Made by a program: the position numbers and the translations under genes | The notes under the pieces: generated by a model | Databases searched by the model: none | What the model saw: only the letters and a program-made list of their open reading frames with translations | What the model was told of the DNA's origin: nothing | Origin: Scilla litardierei | Lineage: Eukaryota > Streptophyta > Magnoliopsida > Asparagales > Asparagaceae | Direction: 5' to 3' | NCBI GenBank assembly: GCA_030789695.1 | Contig: CM061132.1 | Coordinates: 33,938,418-34,002,417 of the forward strand | DNA: 64,000 nt | Part shown: piece by piece, positions 36,269-47,347 of the stretch | How positions within the stretch are numbered: the first letter of the stretch is position 1 | How the letters are laid out: each line of letters starts with the position of its first letter

Positions 36269-38190
36269 ACAAATTTCTAATTAATATTTCCTAATTCTTT
36301 CACATCTTTGAAGTCCTCCTATTCCACATCCCTAAGGATGGTATCGGATCAAGTTGGTTTCAGTTTATTCCTATCCATACTCGGACCATAAGGACATCTG
36401 GCCCAAATTTTCACACATATCATCCCCTGATGAATGGGGTTGTGATCAGATTTTGGCAGGGGTTTGGTTTTTGACACCCAGCATGTTTGGACTTTCAGAT
36501 GTAATGGTTTCAAGCCAGTTTTGATTCTTGGTCGATTGTTTGTATGATATAAGAAATAATTATAACTACACAATTGGGTTCGAGAGTACCATGGTTTGTT
36601 CCTTTTTATAATTTGGAAAATATATTTTTGAAATTTGTTAGGCATTTTTTGTTGAAATATTTTGTTAAGAATTGAATTGATATTTTATACACAATGTCGT
36701 ATAATTAAATTCTATTTGGATACATGTTGGGTCTGACTTATGTTGGGTTGGATTGTTATGGCATTGGCTCAACAATCCATAACTTACCCATTATAAAATT
36801 TGCTTAGAATGTTCGGGATCCGGATTGGTTCTGTTTGATTTGTACATAACTATGAAATTCTTTGGGTAAGAATGTCAATCCTAGCCACAAATATTCTGGA
36901 GTGGTTTAGATAAGTTCATGTTTGGGTTGGGACTGGATCGAAACAGGATAATCAGGTAAGTTGACATCCCTGCCCTTATTCTTTCTTTTCCCCATCAAAT
37001 CAAACTAAAACAAATTCAAGCATAAAGATTAAAAATGAAAAAAACGTTGATAATAAAATATTCTCAAAGTAAAGCTTCTCTTTCTCCTCTTATTCTATCA
37101 CTCAAATCTAAACAAGTGAAAATTAAATCACAGTAAAGGGAAGACATTTCAGAGAATATTTTTTCTTCTTCTACCTCTTGCTCACACACACATCAAAACC
37201 CGCATGAATTCTATCAGTGAAGGTGAAGATAAAATTTTGAGAGTGAAGCATATAGGAACAAGGGGTGGAAATGGGTTGCTGACTTGTATGTCGGTGTCAA
37301 GGGTTCTCATCCAGTGTGGAGGAAGATGACATCATAGTAAGATTTTGATGAAAAGATAAAATTTGAGTTTTTTAAGGGCATGTATCCTTTTTCATTTGGG
37401 TAAAAGATCAGGTTGGCGAAGAAGAGCAATGATATAATATGAAATTTTGCTTTCATCATCCAAAATCTTAATGTGGATAGATGGGAAACTTTCTAAGCGC
37501 CGTGAGATTTGGGAAATCAATTGGTAATATGAACGACTTGAGGGAATTTCTAAAAATTGGATAAATTTGAGAGGCTTATATTGGAGGAACCGAATATGTT
37601 CAGCGACTGTGTGTTTATATTAATATTAGTCAATAACATGCAAGGATTACCTTGCCAAACCAAAAGATGGTCCATACGGAATTTGGCCTATGAACAAATG
37701 TGGTTGATTTTTCGTCTGTATTCTAAAAGAGTGGATTCCTGTGAGGTCCTCACGAATGCTGTTACAGTTGTGCTTCCAATCCAATTTGTTCGGACTGAGG
37801 TGTTGGTCGTATTCCGTTTCTGCCTAATGTTTTATGGGACTAACTCATACTTGTCCAGATGTATGGTTTATATGGTTTCTCTAAGTATGAATTTCACGCT
37901 GGTTTTGCATCACCATATTTGCTCAGTAATATGGGTTGCCTAGTTGACAGAATTCTATTTATGTTTTTGTAGCCCGAGTGTCTAGCTGATTATCATGTTG
38001 TATGTCCACATTATGTAACAATGATCCATGGTTCTTGTAACTCTGTTTTTTGAAAGGTAGAACCATAGAATCTGTTACCTTATGAATTACCTAGTTAGCT
38101 TGGTAGCTTGAAAATCCTGTTTTTGTGTATCTAGTTATTTATCCTTTCCCTGAGTTCTGATTTATGTGTTTTTTGGATTTTTTTTTGCAG
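36269..38190. other. TIC236 intron end, nothing recognised
   Basis: AT-rich. The 128-codon open frame at 37557-37943 has no recognisable domain and no neighbouring splice support. The last 30 bases provide the polypyrimidine tract of exon g. Confidence 0.5.
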
Positions 38191-38256
38191 GATCTTTTTA
38201 TGCAAAGTTTGCAGTCTGTTGGGTTTTATGCCAAAAGCCTTCGTGACCAGCTTCAG
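38191..38256 (+). CDS. TIC236: TIC236 exon g (22 codons)
   Basis: Strong polypyrimidine tract and tttttgcag acceptor; donor cag/gtattt. It reads DLFMQSLQSVGFYAKSLRDQ followed by LQ, matching the predicted helical linker that follows LLSRSTDP in TIC236. The donor is followed 16 bases later by a long poly-C tract (see that entry), which may affect splicing or assembly accuracy. Confidence 0.87.
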
Positions 38257-38271
38257 GTATTTGGAATAATA

Positions 38272-38329
38272 CCCCCCACCCCCCCACCCCCCCCACCCCC
38301 CACCCCCCCCCCCCCCCCCCCCCCCCCCC
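38272..38329. repeat. Poly-C tract 16 bases after the exon g donor
   Basis: Almost pure C with five single A interruptions, ending in a run of about 35 C. The opposite strand is poly-G, able to form G-quadruplexes. Length in the assembly may be unreliable. Confidence 0.9.
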
Positions 38330-38674
38330 GATGGTATCTTCAGATGGAAACTTGATAATCTATTACTCTATTTTCTTAAATTCATCAAGTCTTGAAAATC
38401 TAATATATTGATTGGCGATGTTGTCTTTGATTGCCTTTCTGTGTTAGCGTCTACTAGTTTTTGTTAATCAATGGATTATATGTTTGAACTTTCTGGCAAT
38501 GAATAACCATTGTTATTTCAATTAATTCTTTTGCTTCGTAATGGCATCCTTCTGCATGGGAGAACAATTTATTCTCTTAAATTCATCCAGTCAGATTTTG
38601 TATTTGATAGCTATCAGGTATTGGCGATTACTTATATCTCTGCAACGGAATGGATTTCTAATTTGAACTTTCAG

Positions 38675-38806
38675 GCAGTACATGAATACTATATTTTGAC
38701 GGATGAAGATATTCTTGAAGATATCAGCCTTCCTGGTTTAGCGGAATTCAAAGGCCGTTGGCATGGCTCTCTTGATGCTAGTGGTGGAGGCAATGGGGAT
38801 ACCCTG
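38675..38806 (+). CDS. TIC236: TIC236 exon h (last exon in window)
   Basis: Acceptor actttcag, donor gtaagc. Forty-four codons contain LEDISLPGLAEFKGRWHGSL and DASGGGNGDTL, a highly conserved TIC236 signature. The expected continuation of the protein was looked for downstream and not seen up to base 64000, so the next intron exceeds 25 kb or the next exon is in the assembly gap. Confidence 0.92.
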
Positions 38807-39116
38807 GTAAGCTTGTTTCAATTGTGATATATGATACTCATTTGGAAGGTTTAGTATACATTTAATTGGCTTTATTTTTATATTGATAATATAATTTCAT
38901 CATAGTTAGGTTGCAGCAGATCTACAAGTTTTATGCATATTGGTTTAAGGTTGTAGCCATTGACGGACTACATTTTCTCCCTTTGGATGATCTATATAAG
39001 GGATGTGACCCGATAAAATGTCTAAAACTGCTTTATGGTCGGAGACTTTCGATTTCAAATAAATATTTTCGTTCACAAGCAAAGTGCACTTACTAATGAA
39101 AGCTTTTTTATTTCAT

Positions 39117-39285
39117 CTTCATTCTTTTCAAATTTTCAGCGTTCTTTTTTATCTCAATCATTTTTCCTTTAAGCTCTTTGTTTTCAGACTCTAGCTTAAT
39201 AAATTTTACTTTGAGCTCTTTATTTTTAGTCTCTAACATGATCATTTTTTCTTTGTATGCTTAATTTTCTGCCTCTAGCTTAGGA
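39117..39285 (-). pseudogene. Coiled-coil coding remnant, probably retrotransposon gag
   Basis: The minus strand reads MLETKNKELKVKFIKLES followed by ENKELKGKMIEIKK, a heptad-like coiled coil of the kind found in plant retrotransposon gag proteins. Upstream and downstream frames contain stops. Assignment to gag is inference; the coiled coil itself is clear. Confidence 0.35.
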
Positions 39286-39419
39286 CATGTGTTATACACT
39301 AAGGTTGCATGCACAATATCCGACGCCGACGAGTACTACGTGAAGGATGAGGAAGAGCACACGATGCAAGGCCGTGAACCTTGCAACCCTATGAAGTCAA
39401 AACATGGACAAAAGCATTG

Positions 39420-40975
39420 TTCGACAGCAGAACATGGGCTGCCGCCCCCAGCAGGGGTGTTAGGCCCTCCAAATCAGAGAACAGGGGCTGTCGCCCCTCC
39501 AAAAGGGGCGTCAGCCCCCCAGATTGCAGAACAGGGGCTGCCGCCCCTTCAGATCGTAGAACAGGGGTTGCCGTCCCTTCAGAAGGAGCGCCAACCCCCC
39601 AGATCATAGAATAGGGGCTACCGCCCCTCCAGCAGGAGTACCAGCACCTCCAGATCGCATAACAGGGGCTATCGCTCCTCCAACAGGGGCACCAGCCCCC
39701 GGTGGCCCCAAATCAGCTCACGTCTGAGCCCCGGCAGCAGTGGGGCTGGCTCGGTGCGGATCCTGGAGGCCAACGAGGGCCCCGAGGCCCCCGGCGATGC
39801 GCTACGATGAAGACGACCATCCAGAGTACTCGTGGGAGCCCGTCAACGATGGTGACATGTGTCGAGCACCCCACAGCCCTCGATATGCTGCACAAAGACG
39901 GCGACACCCACCCTGACTTATGAGGAGCACCCAGAAGACGACTGTGGAGAGGGGACATGGAACAGAAAGATCAAGGTTTCTATGATGGTGGTGATGACTG
40001 AGGTGATTATGCGGACAGAGATAGAGGGCAACAGAGGAGCTTGGATGGCACATAGATCGCTAGAGATATACATACCAGCTTCACCGCCTTAGACAATTAT
40101 GAGTGACGAGAGCAGTCAAATTTTGGAGTGGATAGCAGGATCCGGAAGCTGAAGATGCCCGTCTTCGAGGGTGATGACCCATATGGCTGGATTACACGGC
40201 GTATAGATTTTTTACAGTGTCTCGCATGACTGAGGAGCAGAAGTTGGAGGTGGCGTTGGTGTGTTTGGAAGGGAAGGCCCTCTATTGGTTCCAGTGGAGA
40301 GAGCAGCGACGTCGTTTCTACTCTTGGGAGGAGATTAAGGACTGCATGCTAAAGAGGTTACACGAGGTGCATGGAGGAAATCTACAGGAACAGTTGTTAT
40401 CTCTCAGGCAGGACGTCACAGTGAAGAAGTACATGGAGCGGTTCGAGGCACTGTCAGGGTGCGTTCGAGGGATCTCTGATGAGACACTGGAGAGCAGCTT
40501 CATGAAGGGACTGGAGGATACTATTCGCACATAGCTTCGCCTACAGAGGCCACAGGATCTGATGTACTCCATGGAGTTGGCCCAGATGGTAGCGGATCGA
40601 CTGTTAGAGGAGAAGAAATCTAGACTGACTAGAGGCGGCTCCTCTTTCAACAGCCAGCCCATGATTGAAGAACATCAGAAGACCGCTATAGGGACAGACT
40701 CATCCAGTCAGGAGAAGTGTGGGGTGCCTCCGCAAGGAGAGCAGTTCAGGAAAATGACAGATGCGGAGACCTGGGAGAGCAGGCAGAAGGGGCTGGCTTT
40801 AGATGCGACGAGAGGTTCACCTCAGGGCACCATTGTACGGTGCGCACGCTTCAGCTGCTGATAGCGGAAGAAGACGAGGAGATTATGGTGGAAGAAGAAG
40901 AGCCCGGAGGAGATGGACATCTCCACTTAGAGTAGGACCGCCACGGACTTCATGCATCACCTTGAGGGCAATATG
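39420..40975 (+). pseudogene. Element 3 gag relic
   Basis: After a proline-rich minisatellite-coded region comes RKLKMPVFEGDDPYGWI, a frameshift, then MTEEQKLEVALVCLEGKALY and WFQWREQRRRFYSWEEIKD, the retrotransposon gag domain, up to a stop near 40533. The zinc-knuckle region (about 40760-40860) is recognisable in shifted frames (RKMTDAET, FRCDERFTSGHHC). It is clearly related to the gag of elements 1 and 2 and is non-functional. Confidence 0.8.
39431..39712 (+). repeat. 50-bp minisatellite in element 3 gag
   Basis: Units beginning (g)aacaggggctgccgcccct start near 39431, 39481, 39531, 39560, 39610 and 39661: five spaced about 50 bp and one short 29-bp unit. It occupies the same gag position as the 30-bp minisatellite of element 1. 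Confidence 0.85.
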
Positions 40976-40991
40976 GTTTTGGGGGGAGTAA

Positions 40992-41156
40992 TGATAGATC
41001 ATTACTTTTGGCCCATTAGGGGCGTTTTGGGACATCAGGTGTGTTCTGGGAATTATTGGATTTTAGGGGCGTTTTGGATTTTTAGTCTTTGTGGGTTTTT
41101 CTGTAATTTTGTATATTTCTGAACTCAATTTATAAGTGGGAGGGGCTTAGGGATTT
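40992..41156 (+). repeat. Element 3 3' LTR, interrupted
   Basis: Starts tgatagatcattac right after the purine tract and runs until element 2 begins at 41157. The remainder of this LTR was not found to the right of element 2, where another repeat and the assembly gap lie. Confidence 0.7.
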
Positions 41157-41527
41157 TGATGCAGTCGTGTACCGCAGAAGGCGCAAGGTCTCGGGCGTGG
41201 GAGCGGTCATGGGATCGACTTAGTTTTTGCTTTATGTATTACCCTTTTTTGTGTTTAAGTTGTCGGTGTGTTTAGTAATTTGTTAGGAGGGTATTTAAAG
41301 GGGTGAACCCTAGTTGTGTGGATGATCGAAATATTGAGACAATCGTCATTTGACGGCTAGGGCTTGGGGGATTAGGCATAATCCATTATCTCAAGCTAGT
41401 GAGAAGATCTACTCCAGATTAGATCAAAATTGTCTCTTTAACATTATCAATATCATTTCCACTTCAAATTTCTTTCCATCTTCCACTAAAAATCTGAACT
41501 TTGATACGATTAACCCTAATCGTATCA
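41157..41527 (+). repeat. Element 2 5' LTR
   Basis: 371 bp, from tgatgcagtcgtgtacc to taatcgtatca. It contains gggtatttaaagggg, a plausible TATA-type promoter. Confidence 0.88.
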
Positions 41528-41530
41528 ATT

Positions 41531-41542
41531 TGGTATCAGAGC
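41531..41542 (+). other. Element 2 primer-binding site
   Basis: tggtatcagagc, the same Met-tRNA site as in element 1, three bases after the LTR. Confidence 0.9.
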
Positions 41543-41553
41543 ATTCAGATCCA

Positions 41554-42952
41554 ATGGCGGGAACTAGGGCAAAGACGGCGGCGGAACTTGTAGAAGAAAA
41601 AATCGACGGCAAACTTGAAAAGATGAGCAAGAGGATCGATGGGCTTCAAGGAGAGATCAGAGGCATCCACCAAGAGATGAAGGGGCTTGCGAAATTCACC
41701 GACATCCAAGACCTCCTTCAAGCTTTTCGTCAACAACAACAACCCCCAATCTGATATTAGGGCTTCGACATCGACAAATCTGAATTTTTCTTTAGATCTA
41801 GGTCAACAAGGAGGAGATCCGGCGTACGTGGAGCCGGAACAGCGGATCGTGAAATTTCGGGAGGCCAACGACGCAAATCGGCAGACGGCGGGAGCCCTTT
41901 TGGGGGGCGGCGGCCCCCTGGCAGAACGCCAGTGGCTGCACGCCCCTCTTACAGGCCGCGCGACCCTGCAGAGCCGCGCGGCCCTGTATGGGGGGTCTGG
42001 CGGCCCGCCAGACCACCGGCGAGGGCCGGCGAGGCCGGATTGACACCGGCGGGGCCCTGGCGACACGCTAGGGGCCCTGCCCAGCTGCGATAGCCCCCGG
42101 GGGCTATGTGGGGGGCCAACAGGGGTCCTCCGGTCTTCCCTTGGGCATGGATGGAGCGTTGGAGGCTTTGAGGCGCGCCAAGGAGGATGTACGGAAACTT
42201 CGGGAGATCGGGGAGGATATGGGGCATGTGCCAGAGTATGAGGAGTACACATGCTATGCCAATAACCTCCAAGAGGAGGAGTGGGGTGATGGAGATTCAT
42301 GGGATGCCGAGGAGCAGAGGGCTGCTGAGAGGGCCCGGAAGGAGATTTGGGGAGCGTATGGGCAGCCAGATCGGCCCTGGTGGAGGTTGGAGGAGCCTGC
42401 TCTTCCGAGATACCAGGAGGGACAGCGGGGGGAGGCCCACGTGGTGATGGTGGACCAGATAGCCGGTTGAGGAAGCTGACCATGCCCCCTTTTGAGGGAA
42501 GGGATCCAGATGCTTGGATCTTCAGGACGGAGAGGTACTTCGATGTGTTGGGGTTGTCTGAGGCGGAGAGGATGCAGACGGTGGCGATGTGCTTTGAGGG
42601 GGAAGCCTTGGGATGGTTCCGCTGGAGCCAACGACAGCGGCCTATCCGCACTTGGATAGAGTTGACGGAGTGCCTTATGGAGAGATTTCAGGAGACACAG
42701 GCCGGTGGCCTATTTGAGCAGTTGTATACACTGCGACAGGAGGGAACCGTGAGGGGATATGTGGAGAAGTTTGAGCGGCTTGCGAGCCGAGTAAAGAGAG
42801 TTTCCGCTGAGTCACTAGAAGGAAATTTCCTAAAGGGCCTCAAGCCGCAGATCAGAGCCGAGCTGCGGGTTCAAGAACGCAAGGGATTGTCTGCCATGAT
42901 GAGGATAGCCAGGAAGGTGGAGGACAAGCTGGTGGAGGATAGGGGGGCGTAG
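41554..42952 (+). pseudogene. Element 2 gag, frameshifted
   Basis: ATG at 41554, twelve bases after the PBS, begins MAGTRAKTAAELVEEKIDG, a coiled-coil N-terminus, and runs to a stop at 41754. After a GC-rich proline/glycine region the gag domain resumes (about 42470-42900: LRKLTMPPFEGRDPDAWIF, MCFEGEALGWFRW, LKGLKPQIRAEL), ending at TAG 42950. Homologous to element 1 gag. At least one frameshift and one stop make it non-functional. Confidence 0.85.
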
Positions 42953-42973
42953 GGAGCTTGGGGAGGATCTGCT

Positions 42974-43630
42974 TTGCGGAGCCCGACAGTACCAGGGGCA
43001 CCCAAGGCTCCTACAGGAGCAGTGACACCAGCAAGAGGGATTGGGCCGGAGACACGTACGGAGGGTCAGACCCGCAGGATGACGGAGGCAGAGATGCGAG
43101 AGCGCAGGGTTAAGGGGCTGTGTTTCAAGTGTGACGAGCTGTTCACACCGGGACACAGGTGTGCGGGACGAGCCATGCAGTTGGAGGTGGCAGCCGAGGA
43201 GGAGGAAGAGGGCGACCCTACGATCATACTTGGCGTAGAGGACGAGGTGACAGAGGAGCAGCCACACTTGGAGACCGTGGAGGTGTCCCTTAGCTCCGTG
43301 GTGGGATCTACTCCATATCACACCATGAAGCTAGTGTGCAGGTTGGCAGACCAGGAGGTGACGATATTAATAGACAGTGGGGCAACCCACAACTTCATCT
43401 CCAGGAAGTTGGTGGAGCAGGTGGGGCTAGAGGTGAGTGAGACAGCCACCTTCGGGGTGATTTTGGGCACAGGCCAGAGGAAGGAGAGCAGGGGGTGTCT
43501 GCAGGGCAGTGATTCTGGCAGTGCAGGGATCTCAGGTAGTGGTGGACTGTTACCCCTGGAGTTGGAGAAGGTTGACTTGGTGTTGGGGATGCAGTGGTTA
43601 CAGACATTAGGCGACACCAAATTCAACTGA
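42974..43630 (+). pseudogene. Element 2 zinc knuckle and protease
   Basis: Contains a zinc-knuckle variant (CFKCDELFTPGHRC) and the aspartic protease motif LIDSGATHNF. The frame closes with TGA at 43628-43630, where relatives have tryptophan. It continues the gag-pol polyprotein of element 2 after the stop at 42950. Confidence 0.85.
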
Positions 43631-43633
43631 AAA

Positions 43634-46600
43634 ATGCTGAGGATGGAGTATCGGGAGGATGGTAGGACGGTGATTTTGCTAGGGGACCCCAGTCTGTGTT
43701 GCCGAGTGGTATCTCTGAAGTCCTTGGCTCGGGCAGTGTCGGTAGGAGGAGAAGCGTACTTTGCGTCTTATCAGGAGCTGGGGGCGGAGGCACAGGAGCA
43801 GGAGACGCCACCAGAGGTGGAGGAGTTGTTGGATAGCTATGGGCATGTGTTTCAGATGCCGCAGAGACTTTCGCTTCAGAGGGACCACGAGCATGCCATC
43901 GTGCTACGGGAGGGAGCAGCGCCAGTCAGCGTTCGGCCGTACAGGTACCCACATGTCCAGAAGAATGAGATCGAACGGTTGATCAGGGAGATGCTACAGG
44001 TGGGAGTGATTAGACCGAGTGTTAGCCCCTTCTCTAGCCCGGTGCTCTTGGTGAAGAAGGACGGTAGCTGGAGGTTCTGTGTAGACTACCGTGCCCTCAA
44101 TAAGGAGACGGTGACAGACCGTTTTCCTATACCGGTGATAGATGAGTTGTTAGATGAGTTACATGACGCGTCGATCTTTTCGAAGATTGACCTGAAGTCG
44201 GGTTATTATCAGATCCGGATGAAGGCAGAGGATGTGCAGAAAACTGTTTTCAGGACTCATGAGGGGCACTATAAGTTCCTCGTCATGCCCTTTGGGTCGA
44301 CGAACGCGCCTGCTACATTTCAATCATTGATGAACAAGATATTCCAGCCATACCTACGGCAGTTTGTCTTAGTGTTCTTCGACGACATATTGGTGTACAG
44401 CCTACAGTGGAGGAGCACGTGCGAGACTTGGAGACTGTGTTGCAGGAGCTACAAGCCCACCAGCTGTATGCCAATAGGAAGAAGTGCACGTTCGCCCAAG
44501 CAAAGGTGGAGTACTTGGGGCACGTGGTTTCAGCATCAGGGGTAGCATCCGATAGAAGCAAGATTGAGGCCATGCTAGATTGGCCGCGGCCGACTACACT
44601 GAGGGCGTTGCGGGGGGTTTTGGGCTTGACGGGATACTACCGCAAGTTCGTGCAGGGTTACAGTACCATTGCATGGCCCCTGACAGAGCAGCTGAAGAAG
44701 GATGTGTTCCAGTGGAATGCAGATGCGACTGCAGCATTCGAGGCATTGAAAAGGGCGATGACGACAGTACCGGTTTTAGCTCTTCCTGACTTTAGCAGGC
44801 CTTTTTTGGTGGAGACCGATGCCTCGGAATACGGGTTGGGAGCAGTGCTGATGCAGGATCAGCGACCCGTGGCTTACTTTAGCCAGGTTTTGTCATCACG
44901 GGCGAGGCAGAAGTCCGAGTATGAGAGGGAGCTGATGGCGATCACCCTATCGATTCAGAAATGGCGTCCCTACCTGTTGGGGCGGTCGTTTATTGTACGC
45001 ACCGATCAGAGGTCGTTGAAGTATTTGCTGGAGCAGAGGCTGGTGGCGGTGGACTATCAAAAGTGGCTATAGGAATGGCAATATTGCGGGGCAGGGCGGG
45101 GCGGGTATTTAACTACCCAAGCTTGTCCCGACCCATCTGCAGGCCGGGGCGGGGCGGGTCGCAGTCCGGGGCGGGTACTTTCTTACCAAAACCGGGTCGG
45201 GCCAGGTCGGGCCGGTCGGGTCAGGTCATTACTGCCATACATATGAATCCCAAATAAAAATTTTATTTGTGAATTGGGAGAATTTTGATTTATTTAGTAA
45301 TTTGGAATTGGGAATTGGCCCAATTGGGGAGAACAGTGGTATAGAGTATGAGTTATGGGTTATTCGCTGACTGCATGTTCCGCATCAAAATAGTAAGGTT
45401 TTTTAGAACCTCTATAGTTTACCGGGGCGGGGCGGGTCGGGTCGGGGCGCATACAAAGTCCAAGCTTGTCCCGACCCGGCTGCGGGCCGGGTCAAAACCG
45501 GGCCGGGCCGGGCCGGGCGGGTCAGGCCATTACTGCCATCCCTAAGTGGCTATCTAAACTTGTGGACTACAAGTTTGAGATACACTATCGGCCGGGATTA
45601 GAGAACAAGGCTGCGGATGCGCTATCACGGAGAGAGGAGGTTACCTCCTTGGCAGCCTTGTCAATATCGCTGTTAGCGAAGTGGGAGCCCTTATGGAGGG
45701 AGGTGGATACCGATGAGGAGCTATCTAGGATCCGGAAGGAGTTGGTTCAGGGGGTGGCTGAGCATCCGGGCTATTCTTTGGAGGGGCAGCGATTGTTGTA
45801 TCGAGGGAGGCTAGTCATACCGCGGGCTTCAGTGCACAAACAGTTGATCGTTCAGGAGTTCCATGGGAGCGCGGTGGGGGCCATTCAGGAGTCCAACAGA
45901 CATATATGCGGGTGGCTAGAGAGCTGTACTGGCGGGGGATGAAGAAGGATATCGCTGAGACGGTAGCCAGACGTTTGCTAACGTCACAAGTACCTGGCCA
46001 TGGCACCGGCCAGACTGTTGCATCCCTTAACTCTTCCTGAGCAGGTTTGGGAGGGGATCAGCATGGATTTCATCGAGGGGCTACCCAAGTCTGAGGGATA
46101 CATGGCGATTTTGGTGGTGGTCGACCGTTTGAGCAAGTGCGTACATTTCATCGGGCTGCGTAACCCTTACACGACAGTGACAGTGGCTACGGCCTTTATA
46201 CGGGAGGTGGTTCGTCTTCATGGGTTCCCCACTTCTATTGTGTCGGATAGGGACACGGTCTTCTTGAGTCAGTTCTGGAAGGAGCTGTTTAGGGTCTAGG
46301 GGACCATCCTGAGGAGGAGTAAGCTTACCACCCTCAGACGGATGAACAGATGGAGGTCGTCAACAGGAGCGTTGAGACGTACCTTCGCTGCTTTGTGTCA
46401 GATTGCCCGAGGAGTTGGTACCGGTGGTTGGCATGTGCCGAGTACTGGTACAACACGTCCTTCCACACTGCAGCCCAGACGATGCCATTTCGGGTTTTGT
46501 ACGGCAGGGACCCACCTGCGTTGATCCACTATCGCAGCTGGTCGACACCCGGTGTCGCAGTTGGATCAGTACCTCGAGGAGCGAGAGGGGATTTTGGAAG

Positions 46601-47100
46601 AGTGAAGCACTTTACGAGGTCTCAGCAGCTGATGAAGGCAAAGGCGGATGGACATCGCAGGGAGGTTGACTACTCGGTGGAAGATCGGGTATATCTGAAG
46701 ATGAGGCCGTACCGTCAGAGATCATTAGCACGGCGCCGGAACGAAAAGTTAGCTGCTCTCTTTTACGGGCCATTTCAGATTGAGGCGAAGATGGGGCCCG
46801 TGGCTTATAAGTTGACATTGACCCCCCAGGATCGTCTTTGCATCCGGTTTTCCATGTCTCTCAGTTACGACAGGCGATTGGAGCACATACGCCGGTAGCC
46901 ACTCTGCCACCTACTTTGACAGCTGATTCAGAGGTACTTATGGAGCCCCATGATATTATACAGGTGCGGCGCATTGAGGGTGGGGGTCGAGAGGTGTTGG
47001 TACGATGGACGGGGCTGCCCGACCACGAGGCTACATGGGAGCTGGAGGACACCATCATAGCGCAGTTTCCAGATTTCAACTAAGAGGACAAGGTTCGATT
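43634..47100 (+). pseudogene. Element 2 pol: RT, RNase H, integrase, chromodomain; broken and interrupted
   Basis: RT is well preserved ([32 protein letters not shown] near 44362-44401), then a frameshift at about 44402. RNase H (VETDASEYGLGAVL, about 44812) is split after QKWL by the MITE and resumes at SKLVDYKFEIHYRPG to ADALSRR. Integrase follows with shifts near 45890 and 45975 ([20 protein letters not shown] at 46297). The C-terminus (EVLVRWTGLPDHEATWE, to 47083) is the chromodomain-type region. Non-functional. Confidence 0.88.
45071..45543. mobile_element. Mutator-like MITE, 473 bp, inside element 2 pol
   Basis: The 10-bp sequence aagtggctat occurs at both edges (45061-45070 and 45544-45553). 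Ends are inverted: aggaatggcaata at the left, agggatggcagta as reverse complement of the right. Removing it and one duplication restores the RNase H reading frame. The interior is G/C-rich with runs of ggggcggg and cgggtcggg and a partial internal duplication (cattactgccat at about 45226 and 45527). A 9-11-bp duplication points to Mutator/MULE mobilisation. Confidence 0.9.
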
Positions 47101-47113
47101 TTTTGGGGGGTAA

Positions 47114-47347
47114 TGATGTGGTCGTGTACCGCAGAAGGCGCAAGGACTCAGGCGTGGGAGCGGTCGTGGGATCGACTTAGTTTTTGCTTTATGCATTACC
47201 CTTTTTGTGTTTAAGTTGTCAGTGTGTTTAGTAATTTGTTAGGAGGGTATTTAAAGGGGTGAACCCTAGTTGTGTGGATCATCGAAATATTGAGACAATC
47301 GTCATTTGACGTCTAGGGCTTGGAGGATTAGGCTTGATCCATTATCT
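47114..47347 (+). repeat. Element 2 3' LTR, truncated
   Basis: Starts tgatgtggtcgtgtacc after the purine tract and matches the 5' LTR up to ccattatct, where the sequence changes abruptly to TGTAACGCCCCGC. About 137 bp of the LTR are missing. Confidence 0.88.

Larger units (their letters stand above)
2963..38806 (+). other. TIC236: Partial TIC236/EMB2410 gene span, eight internal exons
   Basis: The joined exons read as the central part of TIC236 (EMB2410 in Arabidopsis, SSG4 in rice), the plant relative of bacterial TamB. From family knowledge, the protein is anchored in the chloroplast inner envelope, spans the intermembrane space and contacts Toc75 during protein import; loss is embryo-lethal in Arabidopsis. 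Seen here: 504 codons without a stop, GT donors and AG acceptors at every junction, phase 0 at all junctions except the first (phase 2). The product is rich in alternating hydrophobic beta-type segments, as expected for the TamB-like repeat region. Both ends of the gene are outside the window. The exons look constrained although the introns are packed with transposons, so the gene is probably functional; that is inference. Confidence 0.9.
39420..41156 (+). mobile_element. Chromovirus deletion derivative, element 3
   Basis: A gag relic (to about 40975) is followed directly by chromodomain-tail-like sequence, the purine tract ttttggggggagtaa and the first 165 bases of an LTR starting tgatagatcatt at 40992. 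Protease, RT, RNase H and integrase are missing, so an internal deletion joined gag to the 3' end. The LTR is interrupted at 41157 by element 2. Its left LTR was not found. Confidence 0.75.
41157..47347 (+). mobile_element. Ty3/gypsy chromovirus, element 2, nested in element 3
   Basis: 5' LTR, PBS, gag, protease, RT, RNase H, integrase, chromodomain-like tail, purine tract (ttggggggtaa) and a truncated 3' LTR. It lies inside the LTR of element 3, so it inserted later. About 13 differences over some 235 compared LTR bases give roughly 94-95% identity, older than element 1. Its pol was hit by a Mutator-like MITE (45071-45543) and its 3' LTR is cut at 47347 by a TGTAACG-headed repeat. The target duplication cannot be checked because the right end is lost. 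Confidence 0.9.

Noticed and set aside
37557..37943. 128-codon open frame as an additional TIC236 or other exon
   Set aside because: Does not continue the TIC236 reading, resembles no known family and lacks splice signals in phase.
38911..39096. 61-codon open frame just after exon h as the next TIC236 exon
   Set aside because: The translation does not match the conserved segment expected after DASGGGNGDTL.
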